Of a stretch of DNA of 64,000 nucleotides, positions 22,216 through 31,256 are shown one piece after another. The position numbers and the translations under genes were made by a program. Source of the stretch: Amycolatopsis sp. 195334CR (GTDB lineage: Bacteria > Actinomycetota > Actinomycetes > Mycobacteriales > Pseudonocardiaceae); contig NZ_JAFJMJ010000002.1 of NCBI RefSeq assembly GCF_017309385.1, positions 2,108,001 through 2,172,000 of the forward strand, given 5' to 3'. How positions within the stretch are numbered: the first letter of the stretch is position 1; the number at the start of each line of letters is the position of its first letter. Below the pieces are notes generated by a model. The model had not been told where the DNA came from. It saw nothing but the letters and a program-made list of their open reading frames with translations, and did not search any database.

Positions 22216-23060
22216 CCAGTCAGCTGCTCTCGACCACCGAGGTGCTCTCCGGGGCCGCGCTGGCCGGGGAGATCCGCGCGGAGGTGACGGCGGCCGCAGC
22301 CGGTCTGGCACCGCACCTGGCCGTGGTGGTGGCGACCGCGGACGAGTCCACGGCGTGGTACGTCCGGTCGATCAAGGGTGCCGCAGGGAAGACCGGGATC
22401 CGGTGCAGCGTGGTGGATCTCGGCCCGGACGCCACGCCGGAGCGGATCCGCGCGACGCTCGCGGAACTGAGCGCGGACCGGGAGGTCGACGGCATCATGC
22501 TCCAGACGCCGTTGCCCGACGGCGCCGACTTCGGCGAGTTGGCCGGGGCGATCAGCCCGGCGAAGGACGTCGACGGCGCGAATCCCGTCTCGCTGGGACG
22601 CCTCGCGGCCGGGCGGCCGGCCTTCGCCCCGGCGACCGCGGCGGCGGTGATGGCTTTGCTGGACCACTACGAGATCCCACTGGCCGGACGACGGGCGGTG
22701 GTGGTCGGACGGTCCACTGTGGTCGGTAAGCCGGTGGCGCAGCTCCTGCTCCACCGGGACGCGACGGTGACCGTGTGCCACCGCCACACCAAGGATCTCG
22801 CCGCACACACCGCCGAGGCGGAGGTGCTGGTGGTCGCCGTCGGGCGGCCCGAGATGATCGGCGAGGTCCGGCCGGGCGCCACCGTAATCGACGTCGGCAC
22901 CACCGCAACGGCAGACGGCGGCTTGGTAGGCGATGTCAACGCCGCGGCCGTGACCGGCGTGGCGGGCGCCCTGACCCCAGTCCCCGGCGGCGTCGGCCCG
23001 GTGACCACGGCTTTGTTGCTGAGCCACACCGTGCGCTCAGCCGCGGGGAGGGCCCCATGA
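22212..23060 (+). CDS. folD: FolD-type methylenetetrahydrofolate dehydrogenase/cyclohydrolase
   Basis: 282 residues. The catalytic tyrosine/lysine pair is in WYVRSIKGAAGK (near residue 55), then IMLQTPLPDG, KDVDGANP and the Rossmann motif VVVGRSTVVGKPVAQLLL. It oxidises 5,10-methylenetetrahydrofolate to the methenyl and formyl forms, draining one-carbon units from the demethylation steps. One deviation: the usual PCTPxG loop after the DVDG motif reads FAPATAAAV, so this is likely a specialised paralogue of the housekeeping FolD. Overlaps both neighbours by four bases. Confidence 0.85.
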   Translation: MTSQLLSTTEVLSGAALAGEIRAEVTAAAAGLAPHLAVVVATADESTAWYVRSIKGAAGKTGIRCSVVDLGPDATPERIRATLAELSADREVDGIMLQTPLPDGADFGELAGAISPAKDVDGANPVSLGRLAAGRPAFAPATAAAVMALLDHYEIPLAGRRAVVVGRSTVVGKPVAQLLLHRDATVTVCHRHTKDLAAHTAEAEVLVVAVGRPEMIGEVRPGATVIDVGTTATADGGLVGDVNAAAVTGVAGALTPVPGGVGPVTTALLLSHTVRSAAGRAP

Positions 23061-24067
23061 CCAGCACCGCTACCACGCTCGGCGCCACGACCACCGCCGC
23101 CGCTCCGCGGGCCGCGGCCTCCGGCGCCAGGACCAGCACCGCCACCGAGCGACCTGCCGCAACCGGGACCGCCACCGAGCGACCCGCCGCATCCGGCGCC
23201 GTGACCGGTGCCGCCACCGAGTCTGCCTGCGTGCCCGGCGCCATAGCCGCGCCGAGTGCGTTGCCGTTCGATCGGCCGGGGATCCGCCCCCTCCTGTGCG
23301 GGATCGTCAACGTCACCCCCGATTCGTTTTCCGACGGTGGCGCCTTCGCCGACCACGACGCCGCTGCCGAGCACGCGCTGCGCCTGATCCGAGAAGGCGC
23401 CGACCTCGTCGACCTCGGAGGCGAGTCGACCCGCCCCGGTGCCCACCCGCCCTCCGTGGCCGAGGAGATAGCCCGCGTCGTACCGGTGATCGAGCGGCTG
23501 GCGAAGCGCACGGACAAGCCGTTGTCGGTGGACACCTCACGCCCCGAGGTCATGCGGGCCGCCGTCGCCGCCGGCGCCACGGTGATCAACGACGTCCGCG
23601 CCCTCCGCTACCCGGACGCCCTGGAAACCGCCGCCGAGCTGGGTGTGCCGGTTTGCCTCACGCACATGCTCCGCCCACCGCACCTGATGCAGCGCGACCC
23701 CGTCTACGTCGACGTGGTGGCCGAGGTCCTGACCTTCCTCCACCGGCGGATCGAGGCCTGCGAGGCCGCGGGAATCCCCCGCGAGCACGTGATCGCCGAT
23801 CCGGGGTTCGGCTTCGGCAAAACCCTGGCGCACAACCTCGAACTGCTGCGCTCACTACCGGCGTTCGCCGAGTTGGGGGTCCCGGTGATGGCCGGGTTGT
23901 CGCGCAAGGCGATGCTCGGCCGGCTCACCGGGCGGCCGGTGGACCAGCGGGTGGCCGCCTCGGTGACCGCCGCCGTGCTCGCCGCGCAGCGGGGAGCACG
24001 GATCCTCCGCGTCCACGACGTGGCCGCGACGAGTGACGCGCTCGACGTCCTCGAAGGCCTGGGGTGA
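23057..24067 (+). CDS. folP: Dihydropteroate synthase with Ala/Thr-rich N-terminal extension
   Basis: 336 residues. From about residue 78 all DHPS motifs are present: GIVNVTPDSFSDGGAF, VDLGGESTRPGA, SVDTSRPEVM, THMLRPPHLMQRDP, ADPGFGFGKT, AGLSRKAMLG and RVHDVAAT. The enzyme joins p-aminobenzoate to the pterin pyrophosphate in folate synthesis. Odd points are the ~70-residue Ala/Thr/Gly-rich leader with an imperfect repeat around TATERPAA(T/S)G, and the location at the end of a catabolic one-carbon operon rather than with folB/folK. It may be a second copy that raises the folate pool. Confidence 0.85.
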   Translation: MTSTATTLGATTTAAAPRAAASGARTSTATERPAATGTATERPAASGAVTGAATESACVPGAIAAPSALPFDRPGIRPLLCGIVNVTPDSFSDGGAFADHDAAAEHALRLIREGADLVDLGGESTRPGAHPPSVAEEIARVVPVIERLAKRTDKPLSVDTSRPEVMRAAVAAGATVINDVRALRYPDALETAAELGVPVCLTHMLRPPHLMQRDPVYVDVVAEVLTFLHRRIEACEAAGIPREHVIADPGFGFGKTLAHNLELLRSLPAFAELGVPVMAGLSRKAMLGRLTGRPVDQRVAASVTAAVLAAQRGARILRVHDVAATSDALDVLEGLG

Positions 24068-24076
24068 ACCGTGCCG

Positions 24077-24742
24077 TCAGATGATCGCCCGGATCGCCTT
24101 CTCGAAGCCGGTGACGTGGTCGCGGGCCAGCCCCGCGGCGCGCTCGCCCTCACCGGCGGCGATGGCTTCGAGCAGGCCCACGTGCTCGCCGATGTGCGGG
24201 TCGAAGTGGGTGATCCGGTCGAGGAACAGGCAGAAGATCCTGGTCGCGAGGTTGTTGTAGCGGACCAGCGTGTCCTCGAGGTGCGGATTGCCCGCGGCGC
24301 GGTAGATCGCCCGGTGCACCCGCATGTCCCAGTGCATCAGCTCGTCGCGTGCCATGGTGCGCACGTCGTTGGTGCGGATCGTCTCGGCGAGCTCGGCCAG
24401 CTTGTCGCGCACCGCCTCGCCCGAACCCTCGGCGGCGCGGCGGGCGGCCAGCGGCTCCAGCTGCACGCGGATCTCGGAGATGTAGGCGAGATCGGTGATG
24501 TCCACCCCGGTGGCGAAGGTGCCGCGGCGGGGGTAGGAGATCACCAGCCGGTCGACCTCGAGCCGTTTGAGCGCTTCCCGGACCGGCGTGCGGCCGACGC
24601 CGAGCGATTCGGCCACCGCGACGTCGTCGATCGGGGCCATGGGCGGGATCTCCAGCATGATCAGCCGGTCGGTGAGCGCGGCGTAGGCGCGGTCGGCCAG
24701 GGAGGTGGGCGGCCGCTCGAGCTCGTCTGGGGCGATGGTCAC
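24077..24742 (-). CDS. GntR-family (FadR/FCD) regulator of the one-carbon block
   Basis: 221 residues. The N-terminal winged helix (residues ~12-75: LADRAYAALTDRLIMLEIPP, AVAESLGVGRTPVREALKRLEVDRLV) is followed by an FCD ligand domain of helices with ELMHWDMRVHRAIYRAAGN and an HIGEHVGLLEAIAAGE metal/ligand segment. It is divergent from sdaA with only 53 bp between starts, and that gap holds a TGATATATGA box also found before glyA and the transporter. I infer a repressor responding to a pathway acid such as sarcosine or glycine. GTG start at 24742. Confidence 0.85.
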   Translation of the reverse strand: MTIAPDELERPPTSLADRAYAALTDRLIMLEIPPMAPIDDVAVAESLGVGRTPVREALKRLEVDRLVISYPRRGTFATGVDITDLAYISEIRVQLEPLAARRAAEGSGEAVRDKLAELAETIRTNDVRTMARDELMHWDMRVHRAIYRAAGNPHLEDTLVRYNNLATRIFCLFLDRITHFDPHIGEHVGLLEAIAAGEGERAAGLARDHVTGFEKAIRAII

Positions 24743-24773
24743 CGCCCCATCCTACGCAGGATTGGCCGCGAAT

Positions 24774-24783
24774 TGATATATGA
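24774..24783. promoter_or_regulatory. TGATATATGA box in the gntR-sdaA promoter
   Basis: Nine of ten positions match the palindrome TGATATATCA upstream of glyA. It lies 12 bp before the sdaA start and 31 bp from the gntR start, suitable for repressing both genes. Confidence 0.55.
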
Positions 24784-24795
24784 GTCGGAGCGCCG

Positions 24796-26169
24796 ATGAC
24801 CATCTCCGTGTTCGACCTGTTCAAGGTGGGTATCGGGCCGTCGAGCTCGCATACCGTCGGCCCGATGCGCGCCGCCTACCTCTTCGTCACGCGGTTGCGC
24901 GAGACCGGGCGGCTCGGCCGGACCGCCCGGGTGCGCTGCGAGCTGTTCGGCTCGCTCGGCGCCACCGGGCACGGCCACGGCAGCGTCAAGGCCGTGGTGC
25001 TCGGCCTGGCGGGGGAGCAGCCCCACCTGGTCGACCCGGTGGCCGCCGATCCGGCCGTGGCCGCGGTGCGGGCCGAGCGGCGCATCCAGCTCGGCGGCAA
25101 GCACGAGATCGCCTTCGACGTGGACGAGGACGTGGTGCTGCACCGGCGCGAGCGGCTCGACTTCCACAGCAACGGCATGGTGTTCACGGCCCACGACGAC
25201 ACCGGCGCCCTGCTGGACCGGCGCGAGTACTACTCGGTCGGCGGCGGCTTCGTGCTCGACGAGGACGAAGCCGGACGACCGGTGCTGGTCGAGGACCCGA
25301 CGCCGGTCCGCTACCCGTTCACCACCGGCGACGAGCTGCTCGCCCTGACCGCCGGAACCGGGCTGCGGATCAGCGACATCATGCTCGCCAACGAACGCTC
25401 GTGGCGGGGCGAACCGGAGATCCGCGCCGGGCTGCTGCACATCTGGGCGGTCATGCGCGAGTGCGTCGACCGCGGCACGCACACCGGGGGCACACTGCCC
25501 GGCGGGCTCAAGGTCCGCCGTCGCGCGGCGGCCCTGCGCGAGCGGCTGGAGTCCGGTGTGGACGAACCGGATCCCCTGCACGCCATGGAATGGGTCACCC
25601 TGTTCGCGCTGGCGGTGAACGAGGAGAACGCGGCGGGCGGCCGGGTGGTCACCGCGCCGACGAACGGTGCGGCCGGCATCGTGCCCGCGGTGCTGCACTA
25701 CGGCGCCCGGTTCCTGCCGCGCTTCGGCGACGAGGACGTGGTGCGCTTCCTGCTCACCGCGGGCGCGATCGGCCTGCTGTTCAAGGAGAACGCCTCCATC
25801 TCCGGGGCCGAGGTCGGCTGCCAGGGCGAGGTGGGCTCGGCCTGCTCGATGGCCGCGGGCGGGCTGGCCGAGGTGCTCGGCGGCTCCCCGGCGCAGGTGG
25901 AGAACGCCGCCGAGATCGGCATCGAGCACAACCTGGGCCTGACCTGCGACCCGGTCGGCGGACTGGTGCAGATCCCGTGCATCGAGCGCAACGCGGTGGC
26001 CTCGATCAAGGCGATCACCGCGGCCCGGATGGCGGTCCGCGGCGACGGCGCGCACCACGTGTCGCTGGACAAGGCGATCAAGACCATGCGCGAGACCGGC
26101 GCGGACATGAAGGACAAGTACAAGGAGACCGCCCGCGGCGGGCTGGCGCTCAACATCGTCGAATGCTGA
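24796..26169 (+). CDS. sdaA: L-serine ammonia-lyase, iron-sulfur type
   Basis: 457 residues, single-chain alpha-beta fusion. The beta domain opens with [24 protein letters not shown]; the alpha domain has [39 protein letters not shown] and [18 protein letters not shown], which supply the three conserved cysteines for the [4Fe-4S] cluster. It deaminates serine to pyruvate, completing the route from betaine-derived glycine. Divergent from the gntR gene; start ATG 24796. purU follows after 23 bp. Confidence 0.93.
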   Translation: MTISVFDLFKVGIGPSSSHTVGPMRAAYLFVTRLRETGRLGRTARVRCELFGSLGATGHGHGSVKAVVLGLAGEQPHLVDPVAADPAVAAVRAERRIQLGGKHEIAFDVDEDVVLHRRERLDFHSNGMVFTAHDDTGALLDRREYYSVGGGFVLDEDEAGRPVLVEDPTPVRYPFTTGDELLALTAGTGLRISDIMLANERSWRGEPEIRAGLLHIWAVMRECVDRGTHTGGTLPGGLKVRRRAAALRERLESGVDEPDPLHAMEWVTLFALAVNEENAAGGRVVTAPTNGAAGIVPAVLHYGARFLPRFGDEDVVRFLLTAGAIGLLFKENASISGAEVGCQGEVGSACSMAAGGLAEVLGGSPAQVENAAEIGIEHNLGLTCDPVGGLVQIPCIERNAVASIKAITAARMAVRGDGAHHVSLDKAIKTMRETGADMKDKYKETARGGLALNIVEC

Positions 26170-26192
26170 AGTCGAATGCTGGAGGAGAACCC

Positions 26193-27041
26193 GTGAGCGA
26201 CACCTTCACCCTCACCCTGAGCTGCCCCAACCGCACCGGCATCGTGCGCGCGGTCAGCGGGTACCTGTTCGAGCAGGGGTGCGACATCGGCGAGCACCGG
26301 CAGTTCGACGACAACGTGCGGGACCGGCTGTTCATGCGCACCCAGGCCACCGCACCGGCGGGCGCCGACCTGGACCGGATCGCCGCCGACTTCGAGCCGG
26401 TGGCCACCGAGTTCGGCATGACCTACGAGTTCAGCCCCGAGCGCCCGGCACGCGTCCTGGTCATGGTGTCGAAGCTGGGGCACTGCCTCAACGACCTGAT
26501 CTTCCGCTGGCGCGCGGGCAGCCTGGGCGCCGACATCGTGGCCGTGGTGTCCAACCACGAGGACCTGCGCCCGATGGCCGAGTCAGCCGGCCTGCCGTTC
26601 ACGCACATCCCGGTCACCCCGGAAACCAAGGAAACCGCCGAAGCGCGACTGCTCCGCCTGGTCGACGACTACGAGGCCGAACTGGTGGTGCTGGCGCGGT
26701 ACATGCAGATCCTGTCCGACGCCACCAGCAAGGCGCTGCACGGGCGCGCGATCAACATCCACCACTCGTTCCTGCCCGGGTTCAAGGGCGCCAAGCCGTA
26801 CCACCAGGCCTACGACCGGGGCGTGAAACTGGTCGGGGCCACCGCGCACTACGTCACGTCCGATTTGGACGAAGGCCCGATCATCGAGCAGGAGGTCATC
26901 CGGATCGACCACACGCACGACCCGCGTGCCCTGCAGACCGTCGGCCGGGACGCCGAGGCGCTGGCCCTGTCGCGCGCGGTCCGCTGGCACTGCGAACGCC
27001 GCGTCCTGCTCAACGGCCCCAGCACGGTCGTCTTTCCCTGA
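26193..27041 (+). CDS. purU: Formyltetrahydrofolate deformylase
   Basis: 282 residues. An N-terminal ACT domain (residues ~3-80: LTLSCPNRTGIVRAVSGYLFEQGCDI) precedes a formyl-transferase fold with INIHHSFLPGFKGAKPYHQAYDRGVKLVGATAHYV and the catalytic Asp in DLDEGPIIEQ. It hydrolyses 10-formyltetrahydrofolate to formate and free tetrahydrofolate, which regenerates the acceptor consumed by the demethylation steps. purU commonly travels with glyA-sox loci. GTG start at 26193 after GGAGGAG. Confidence 0.92.
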   Translation: MSDTFTLTLSCPNRTGIVRAVSGYLFEQGCDIGEHRQFDDNVRDRLFMRTQATAPAGADLDRIAADFEPVATEFGMTYEFSPERPARVLVMVSKLGHCLNDLIFRWRAGSLGADIVAVVSNHEDLRPMAESAGLPFTHIPVTPETKETAEARLLRLVDDYEAELVVLARYMQILSDATSKALHGRAINIHHSFLPGFKGAKPYHQAYDRGVKLVGATAHYVTSDLDEGPIIEQEVIRIDHTHDPRALQTVGRDAEALALSRAVRWHCERRVLLNGPSTVVFP

Positions 27042-27054
27042 ACCGCGTGCTGGG

Positions 27055-27456
27055 TCAGGGTGCGGCCGGCGGGAGGTCCATGATGCCGGTGGCCTGCGAC
27101 CAGGCACAACGCCACGTGCCGCCGTCCTGGGTGTAGACGTCGGTGTGCCAGGCCTCGTGCCGCGGGATGTCCGCGCCGTGGACGGTGAGTTCGATGACGC
27201 ACCGGTAGCGGAGGACGACGACATCGGTGCCGACGATGGCGTCCACGTCGCCGATCAGCGACAGATCCCGGTAGGCGACCCGCCCGGTGGTGAGGAGATC
27301 CAGGTACTCGGCCTTCGTCCACACCGTGCCGGTCGGGTTGCACAGCCGGTACTCCTCGGCGTGCAAGCGGTCGTAGGTGCCGCGATCCACGTCGAGGAGG
27401 CACTGGATCCGTTCCCGCTCCGCCTTGATCACCTGGCCGGCCACGTCGTCGGTCAT
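27055..27456 (-). CDS. NTF2-like (SnoaL/DUF4440) protein
   Basis: 133 residues. It has an N-terminal helix (VIKAERERIQCLLDVDRGTYDRLHAEEYRLCNP), then the curved-sheet pattern typical of SnoaL-like/DUF4440 proteins: DVVVLRYRCVIEL, AWHTDVYTQDGGTWRCAWSQATGI. Such proteins are small cyclases, isomerases or ligand binders; no substrate can be read here. Start ATG 27456. It is convergent with purU (13-bp gap) and follows the lysR gene on the same strand after 41 bp. Confidence 0.7.
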   Translation of the reverse strand: MTDDVAGQVIKAERERIQCLLDVDRGTYDRLHAEEYRLCNPTGTVWTKAEYLDLLTTGRVAYRDLSLIGDVDAIVGTDVVVLRYRCVIELTVHGADIPRHEAWHTDVYTQDGGTWRCAWSQATGIMDLPPAAP

Positions 27457-27497
27457 ACCCGCTCCCGTCCACTCGTTCGTTGACGTCGGGACACAGC

Positions 27498-28388
27498 CTA
27501 GGCGGCGGCGACTTCCCTGAGTACCGAAAGAAAAGCGTCCACCGCGGGCAACCGGCTGTTCTCCCGCGTGGCCACCGCGATGGTGCGCGTGATGGCCGGT
27601 TCGACCGGCACCAGGCTCACCCCGGGAAAGCCCTCCACCGCGGGCCTCGGCACCAGCGTGACCGCGAGTTCGTTGGCCACCAGCGCCATCTGCGTCGGGA
27701 AATCGTCGACCACGTGGTGGATCCGGGCTTCCACGCCGTGGCGGCGCATCGCCTGCAACTGCGCCTCGTGGCTGTCGGTGCCGGGGCGGCAGGCGGTCCA
27801 CACCTCGTCCCGCACCTGGTCGAGGGTCAGCGAAGCTCGCCCGGCGAGCCGGTGCGTCGCGGCGATGGTGAGCACCACCTCGTGCACCAGCAACGGTTCC
27901 AGCCGGATGCGGGGTGGCACCCGGACCGGCAGGGTGGACCAGCTCTCCACCACCACCGCGTCCAGCTTCCGGTTGCCCAGCATCGGGATCAGGTCGATCG
28001 GCTCCCCGCTGCGGGTGCTCGGCACGACTTCCGGGTGGCGGTCGGCGAGCACCCGCAGCGCCGGGCCGAGCAGCAGGCCGAAGCTGCTGTTGAGCGCCCC
28101 GACCCGCAGCGGCCCGCTGACCCGGCCGTGCAGGGTGTGCAGCGCGTGCTCCGCGCGGCCGGCCGCCTCGGTCATCTCCCTGGCGGCCTCGGCGACGATC
28201 CACCCGGCGGCGGTCAGGCGGACGCCCCGCCCGTCCGGTTCGAGCAGGGCCGCGCCCGCTTCCCGTTCCAGCTTGCGGATCTGCTGGGTCACCGCCGGGC
28301 CGGTGACGTGCAGGACCGCCGCGGCGGCGCTGATCGAGCCGTGTTCGGCCACGGCGGCGAACACCCGGAGGCGCTCCCAGGTCAACAT
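27498..28388 (-). CDS. LysR-family transcriptional regulator
   Basis: 296 residues. The N-terminal helix-turn-helix is RLRVFAAVAEHGSISAAAAVLHVTGPAVTQQIRKLEREAG, and the remaining ~200 residues form a periplasmic-binding-like effector domain (GPLRVGALNSSFGLLLGPAL; HRLAGRASLTLDQV). It is divergent from the EamA transporter, so it most likely controls that exporter in response to an amino acid or metabolite. Start ATG 28388. Confidence 0.88.
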   Translation of the reverse strand: MLTWERLRVFAAVAEHGSISAAAAVLHVTGPAVTQQIRKLEREAGAALLEPDGRGVRLTAAGWIVAEAAREMTEAAGRAEHALHTLHGRVSGPLRVGALNSSFGLLLGPALRVLADRHPEVVPSTRSGEPIDLIPMLGNRKLDAVVVESWSTLPVRVPPRIRLEPLLVHEVVLTIAATHRLAGRASLTLDQVRDEVWTACRPGTDSHEAQLQAMRRHGVEARIHHVVDDFPTQMALVANELAVTLVPRPAVEGFPGVSLVPVEPAITRTIAVATRENSRLPAVDAFLSVLREVAAA

Positions 28389-28463
28389 CTAAGCCATACT
28401 AATCAGACCAAGCAAATAATAGTAACTTGTGCTGCGCAGTGGCCGCGCCGGACAGTGGACCAC
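28389..28463. promoter_or_regulatory. AT-rich divergent promoter between lysR and eamA-type gene
   Basis: The 75-bp gap is markedly AT-rich for this genome. It contains inverted arms TACTA (28397-28401) and TAGTA (28420-28424), 18 bp apart, a plausible LysR site. Confidence 0.35.
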
Positions 28464-29378
28464 GTGGTGACCACGGCAACTCCTCGCGCGCTGACCGCCC
28501 CGCCGGTGTGGGTGGTGCTCGGCGCGCTTTCCCTGTCCTCGTCGTCGATCCTGATCGCGATCGCCGGCACCCCGACGGCGACCACCACCTTCTGGCGGTG
28601 CGGCCTCGCGCTGGTCCTGCTCGCGCCGCTGCTGGCGTGGGAACTGCGGCGGCACGGCCTGCCCGACCGCCGGACGCTGTGGATGGGCTCGCTCGCCGGG
28701 GTGTTCCTCGGCGCGGACTTCCTGCTGTGGAACGTCAGCATCGGGGACGTGGGGGCCGGGATCGCCACCGTGCTGGCGAACCTGCAGGTGGTGATGTTCC
28801 CGCTGGTGGCGCGCGTGTTCACCGGGGTCCGGCTGGACCGGCGGTTCGTGCTGGCGCTGCCCGTCCTGCTGGTCGCCGCCGCGGCCGCCGGCGGGGTGAT
28901 CGGGCCGGTGGCGCTCGGCGAGAACCCGTTGCGCGGTACGGTGTTCGCGTTGACCGCGGCCCTCGGTTACTCGGGATTCCTCTACTTCAGCCGGGAATGC
29001 GGGGTGCGAGCGCCCCGGCACGTGGTCACGCCGGTTTTCTTCGCCACGGCGTCGGCCGCCGCACTGGCGGTGGTGTTCGGCGGGCTGACCACCGGCATCC
29101 AGTTCTCGCTCGGCCCGCGGACCTGGCTGGCGCTCGCGCTGGTGGCGGTGTTCGGTCAGGTGCTGGGCTGGTTGCTGGTGGGATGGGGCCTGCCGAGGCT
29201 CGCGCCCGCGGTGTCGTCGGCGCTGCTGTTGCTGCAGCCGATCGGGGCGGTGCTGCTGGCGATGGTGGTGCTGGGGGAGGTCCCGTCGGTGACGCAGGTG
29301 GCGGGCGGCGCCGTCGTGCTCGCCGTGGTGTGGTTGCTGGTCGCGGGAAAACCGCGGAATTCACCCCATCAGGGCTAG
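28464..29378 (+). CDS. EamA-family (DMT superfamily) transporter
   Basis: About 304 residues with ten predicted membrane helices arranged as two EamA repeats. The first runs from PPVWVVLGALSLSSSSILIA to FLLWNVSIGDVGAGIATVLANLQVV; the second ends with PAVSSALLLLQPIGAVLLAMVVLGEVPSVTQVAGGAVVLA, the usual family ending. Members export amino acids or related metabolites. Several adjacent GTG codons (28455, 28464, 28467) could be the start; none has a strong ribosome site. Divergent from the LysR gene. Confidence 0.85.
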   Translation: MVTTATPRALTAPPVWVVLGALSLSSSSILIAIAGTPTATTTFWRCGLALVLLAPLLAWELRRHGLPDRRTLWMGSLAGVFLGADFLLWNVSIGDVGAGIATVLANLQVVMFPLVARVFTGVRLDRRFVLALPVLLVAAAAAGGVIGPVALGENPLRGTVFALTAALGYSGFLYFSRECGVRAPRHVVTPVFFATASAAALAVVFGGLTTGIQFSLGPRTWLALALVAVFGQVLGWLLVGWGLPRLAPAVSSALLLLQPIGAVLLAMVVLGEVPSVTQVAGGAVVLAVVWLLVAGKPRNSPHQG

Positions 29379-29468
29379 TCGGCGGCGGCCGGGTTTGAGA
29401 TCGACTTCGCCGCGGCTAACCCCCTGGCGACCGGCCGGGAAAAACCGGCCGCGGGCGTAGGAGAAAGA

Positions 29469-29651
29469 ATGAGTTTGTTCGACAAGGCGAAGGAAGCCAT
29501 CGGCAACAACCCGGACAAGGCCGAACAGGGCATCGACAAGGCCTCGGACGCGGCGAAGTCCAAGTTCGGCGACCACGCCGACAAGGTGGACCAGGCTTCG
29601 GACAAGGCGAAGGACTACCTGCGCAAGGACGACAACCCCGAAGGCCACTGA
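29469..29651 (+). CDS. MT0933-type antitoxin-like small helical protein
   Basis: 60 residues, very rich in Lys, Asp and Ala, with repeated helical units FDKAKEAIGNNPDKAEQGI and ASDAAKSKFGDHADKVDQAS. This matches the Rv0909/MT0933 antitoxin family, which overlaps in appearance with CsbD-like stress proteins. No toxin partner (a SRPBCC-type Rv0910-like gene would be expected) is adjacent, so an orphan or stress role is likely. Start ATG 29469 after GGAG; a terminator hairpin follows. Confidence 0.75.
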   Translation: MSLFDKAKEAIGNNPDKAEQGIDKASDAAKSKFGDHADKVDQASDKAKDYLRKDDNPEGH

Positions 29652-29663
29652 ACGCCACCCGCG

Positions 29664-29697
29664 AGGCGGTGCGGTGAACCCCACCGCACCGCCTGTT
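29664..29697. terminator. Rho-independent terminator
   Basis: A perfect 13-bp stem (AGGCGGTGCGGTG at 29664-29676, CACCGCACCGCCT at 29682-29694) with loop AACCC is followed by GTTT. It lies between convergent genes and can stop both. Confidence 0.85.
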
Positions 29698-29706
29698 TCC
29701 CCGGTT

Positions 29707-30594
29707 TCATGAATGGCGGGCGGGCTTCGGATAAGCGACGTTCGTGAGTTCTTCCGAAACCGCCCACAATCGTTGCTGCAGTTGGACGTCGTGCGCCCGG
29801 CTGCTCGCCGTGACCAGGTCCGGGAAACCGCCGATCTCGAACAGCCCGGCGGGACCGAAGTAATCACCACCCTTGACGCCGGGGTCGGTGGCCGCGCGCA
29901 GGGTGGGGAGGGCGCCCATCGCCGGTGTGCGGCCGAAAAGGCGCGCGATCACCAGGTTCGGGACGCGGAAGAACGGTGACGAATACCGGAACACCTCGGT
30001 GCTGGCACCGCCCGGATGCGCCGCCACGGAGATCGTGTCCGTTCCGGACAGTCGCCGGTGCAGTGCCTGGGTGAACAACAGGTTGGCCAGCTTCGACCGG
30101 GCGTAGGCACCGCCCCCGGACTGCGGGTCGGCCGGATCGATGCGCCCGAAGCGGTGCCCGATGCTGCTGACCGTGACCACCCGCGACCCCGGCGTGGCGA
30201 GCAGCAGGTCGAGCAGCCGCCCGGTGAGGGCGAAGTGACCGAGGTGGTTGACGCCGAACTGGATCTCGAAGCCGTCCTCCGTGCGGCCGGACAGCCCGGT
30301 CACCCCCGCGTTGTTCACCAGCAGGTCGACGCGCCGGTGGCGGTCGCGGATCTCCTCGGCCGCCTCGCGCACCGAATCGAGTGACGCCAGGTCCAGCCGC
30401 ACCACTTCGGTGGTCCCGCCGATCCGCTCGGCCGCCGCCCGTGCCTTGTCCGGGTTCCGGCAGGCCAGCACCACCGAGGCGCCGCGTGTGGCGAGCGCTT
30501 TCGCGGTTTCGAACCCGATGCCGGTGTTGGCACCGGTGACCACCGCGACCCGGCCGTGCTGGCCGGGAATGTCCGTTTCGGTCCACTTGCCCAT
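29707..30594 (-). CDS. Short-chain dehydrogenase/reductase
   Basis: 295 residues. The NADP-binding motif is VVTGANTGIGFETAKALATRG, followed by LVNNAGV and an active-site serine in VVTVSSIGHRFG with YARSKLANLLF as the catalytic Tyr-Lys. This is the retinol-dehydrogenase/WWOX-like classical SDR branch; the substrate is unknown. The divergent TetR gene and the palindrome between the two starts suggest induction by a hydrophobic compound. Start ATG 30594. Confidence 0.85.
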   Translation of the reverse strand: MGKWTETDIPGQHGRVAVVTGANTGIGFETAKALATRGASVVLACRNPDKARAAAERIGGTTEVVRLDLASLDSVREAAEEIRDRHRRVDLLVNNAGVTGLSGRTEDGFEIQFGVNHLGHFALTGRLLDLLLATPGSRVVTVSSIGHRFGRIDPADPQSGGGAYARSKLANLLFTQALHRRLSGTDTISVAAHPGGASTEVFRYSSPFFRVPNLVIARLFGRTPAMGALPTLRAATDPGVKGGDYFGPAGLFEIGGFPDLVTASSRAHDVQLQQRLWAVSEELTNVAYPKPARHS

Positions 30595-30619
30595 GCTCGA
30601 CTCCTAACCTGAACCAGTC

Positions 30620-30639
30620 GTTCATGTTGTATCATGAAC
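30620..30639. promoter_or_regulatory. Palindromic TetR operator
   Basis: GTTCATG (30620-30626) and CATGAAC (30633-30639) form a perfect inverted repeat with a 6-bp centre, midway between the SDR and tetR starts. A GGAGTTCAGG half-site follows. The position fits repression of both genes. Confidence 0.7.
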
Positions 30640-30673
30640 CGGGAGTTCAGGTTTGTCGCGAAGGGTGGGCACG

Positions 30674-31234
30674 GTGGCCGGACGGGGAGGCTTGCGCGCG
30701 GACGCGGCCCGCAACCGGGCGGCGATCCTCGACGCCGCCCGCACGCTGATCGCCGCCCACGGCACCGAAGTGGGCATGGACCGGATCGCGGCCTCGGCCG
30801 GGGTCGCGGTCGGCACGCTCTACCGCCACTTCCCGACCAAGAACGACCTGGTGCGGGCGATCGTGACCGAACTCGGCGCGACGATCGCCGGGACCCTCGA
30901 CGTCGCACTGGCCAGGATCGGTGCCGGGCGGAGCACCGCGCTGGACGAGCTCGTCGCACTGGTGCACCGGGTGGTGGTGACGATGGGGCAGGAACGGCTC
31001 CTGCGGGACGCCCTCGGTGAAGCCGGGGAACTGCACGCCGTCCGCGAGAGCGCCGAGCGGATCCTGGGCCGCCTGGTCGCCGAAGCCCATCGGGACCGGG
31101 CCCTGCGACCGGACGTGACCGCCGAGGACATCGCTCTCCTGCTCGCCACCTCACCCGGCGACGAGGTCCCGCGCCCGGCCCGGGAACGCTGGGTGGAACT
31201 GGCGCGGCGCGCCCTGGTCGCGCCCGGGGCCTGA
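30674..31234 (+). CDS. TetR-family transcriptional regulator
   Basis: About 186 residues. The helix-turn-helix region is RAAILDAARTLIAAHGTEVGMDRIAASAGVAVGTLYRHFPTKNDLVRAI, followed by an all-helical ligand domain. It should repress the divergent SDR gene through the palindrome at 30620-30639. I selected the GTG at 30674 behind AAGGG; TTG 30653 and GTG 30665 are in-frame alternatives. Confidence 0.85.
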   Translation: MAGRGGLRADAARNRAAILDAARTLIAAHGTEVGMDRIAASAGVAVGTLYRHFPTKNDLVRAIVTELGATIAGTLDVALARIGAGRSTALDELVALVHRVVVTMGQERLLRDALGEAGELHAVRESAERILGRLVAEAHRDRALRPDVTAEDIALLLATSPGDEVPRPARERWVELARRALVAPGA

Positions 31235-31256
31235 GACCGCCCACTGTGGACAGTCG

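Noticed and set aside
29469..29651. A complete toxin-antitoxin pair
   Set aside because: Only the antitoxin-like protein is present; no toxin gene adjoins it.
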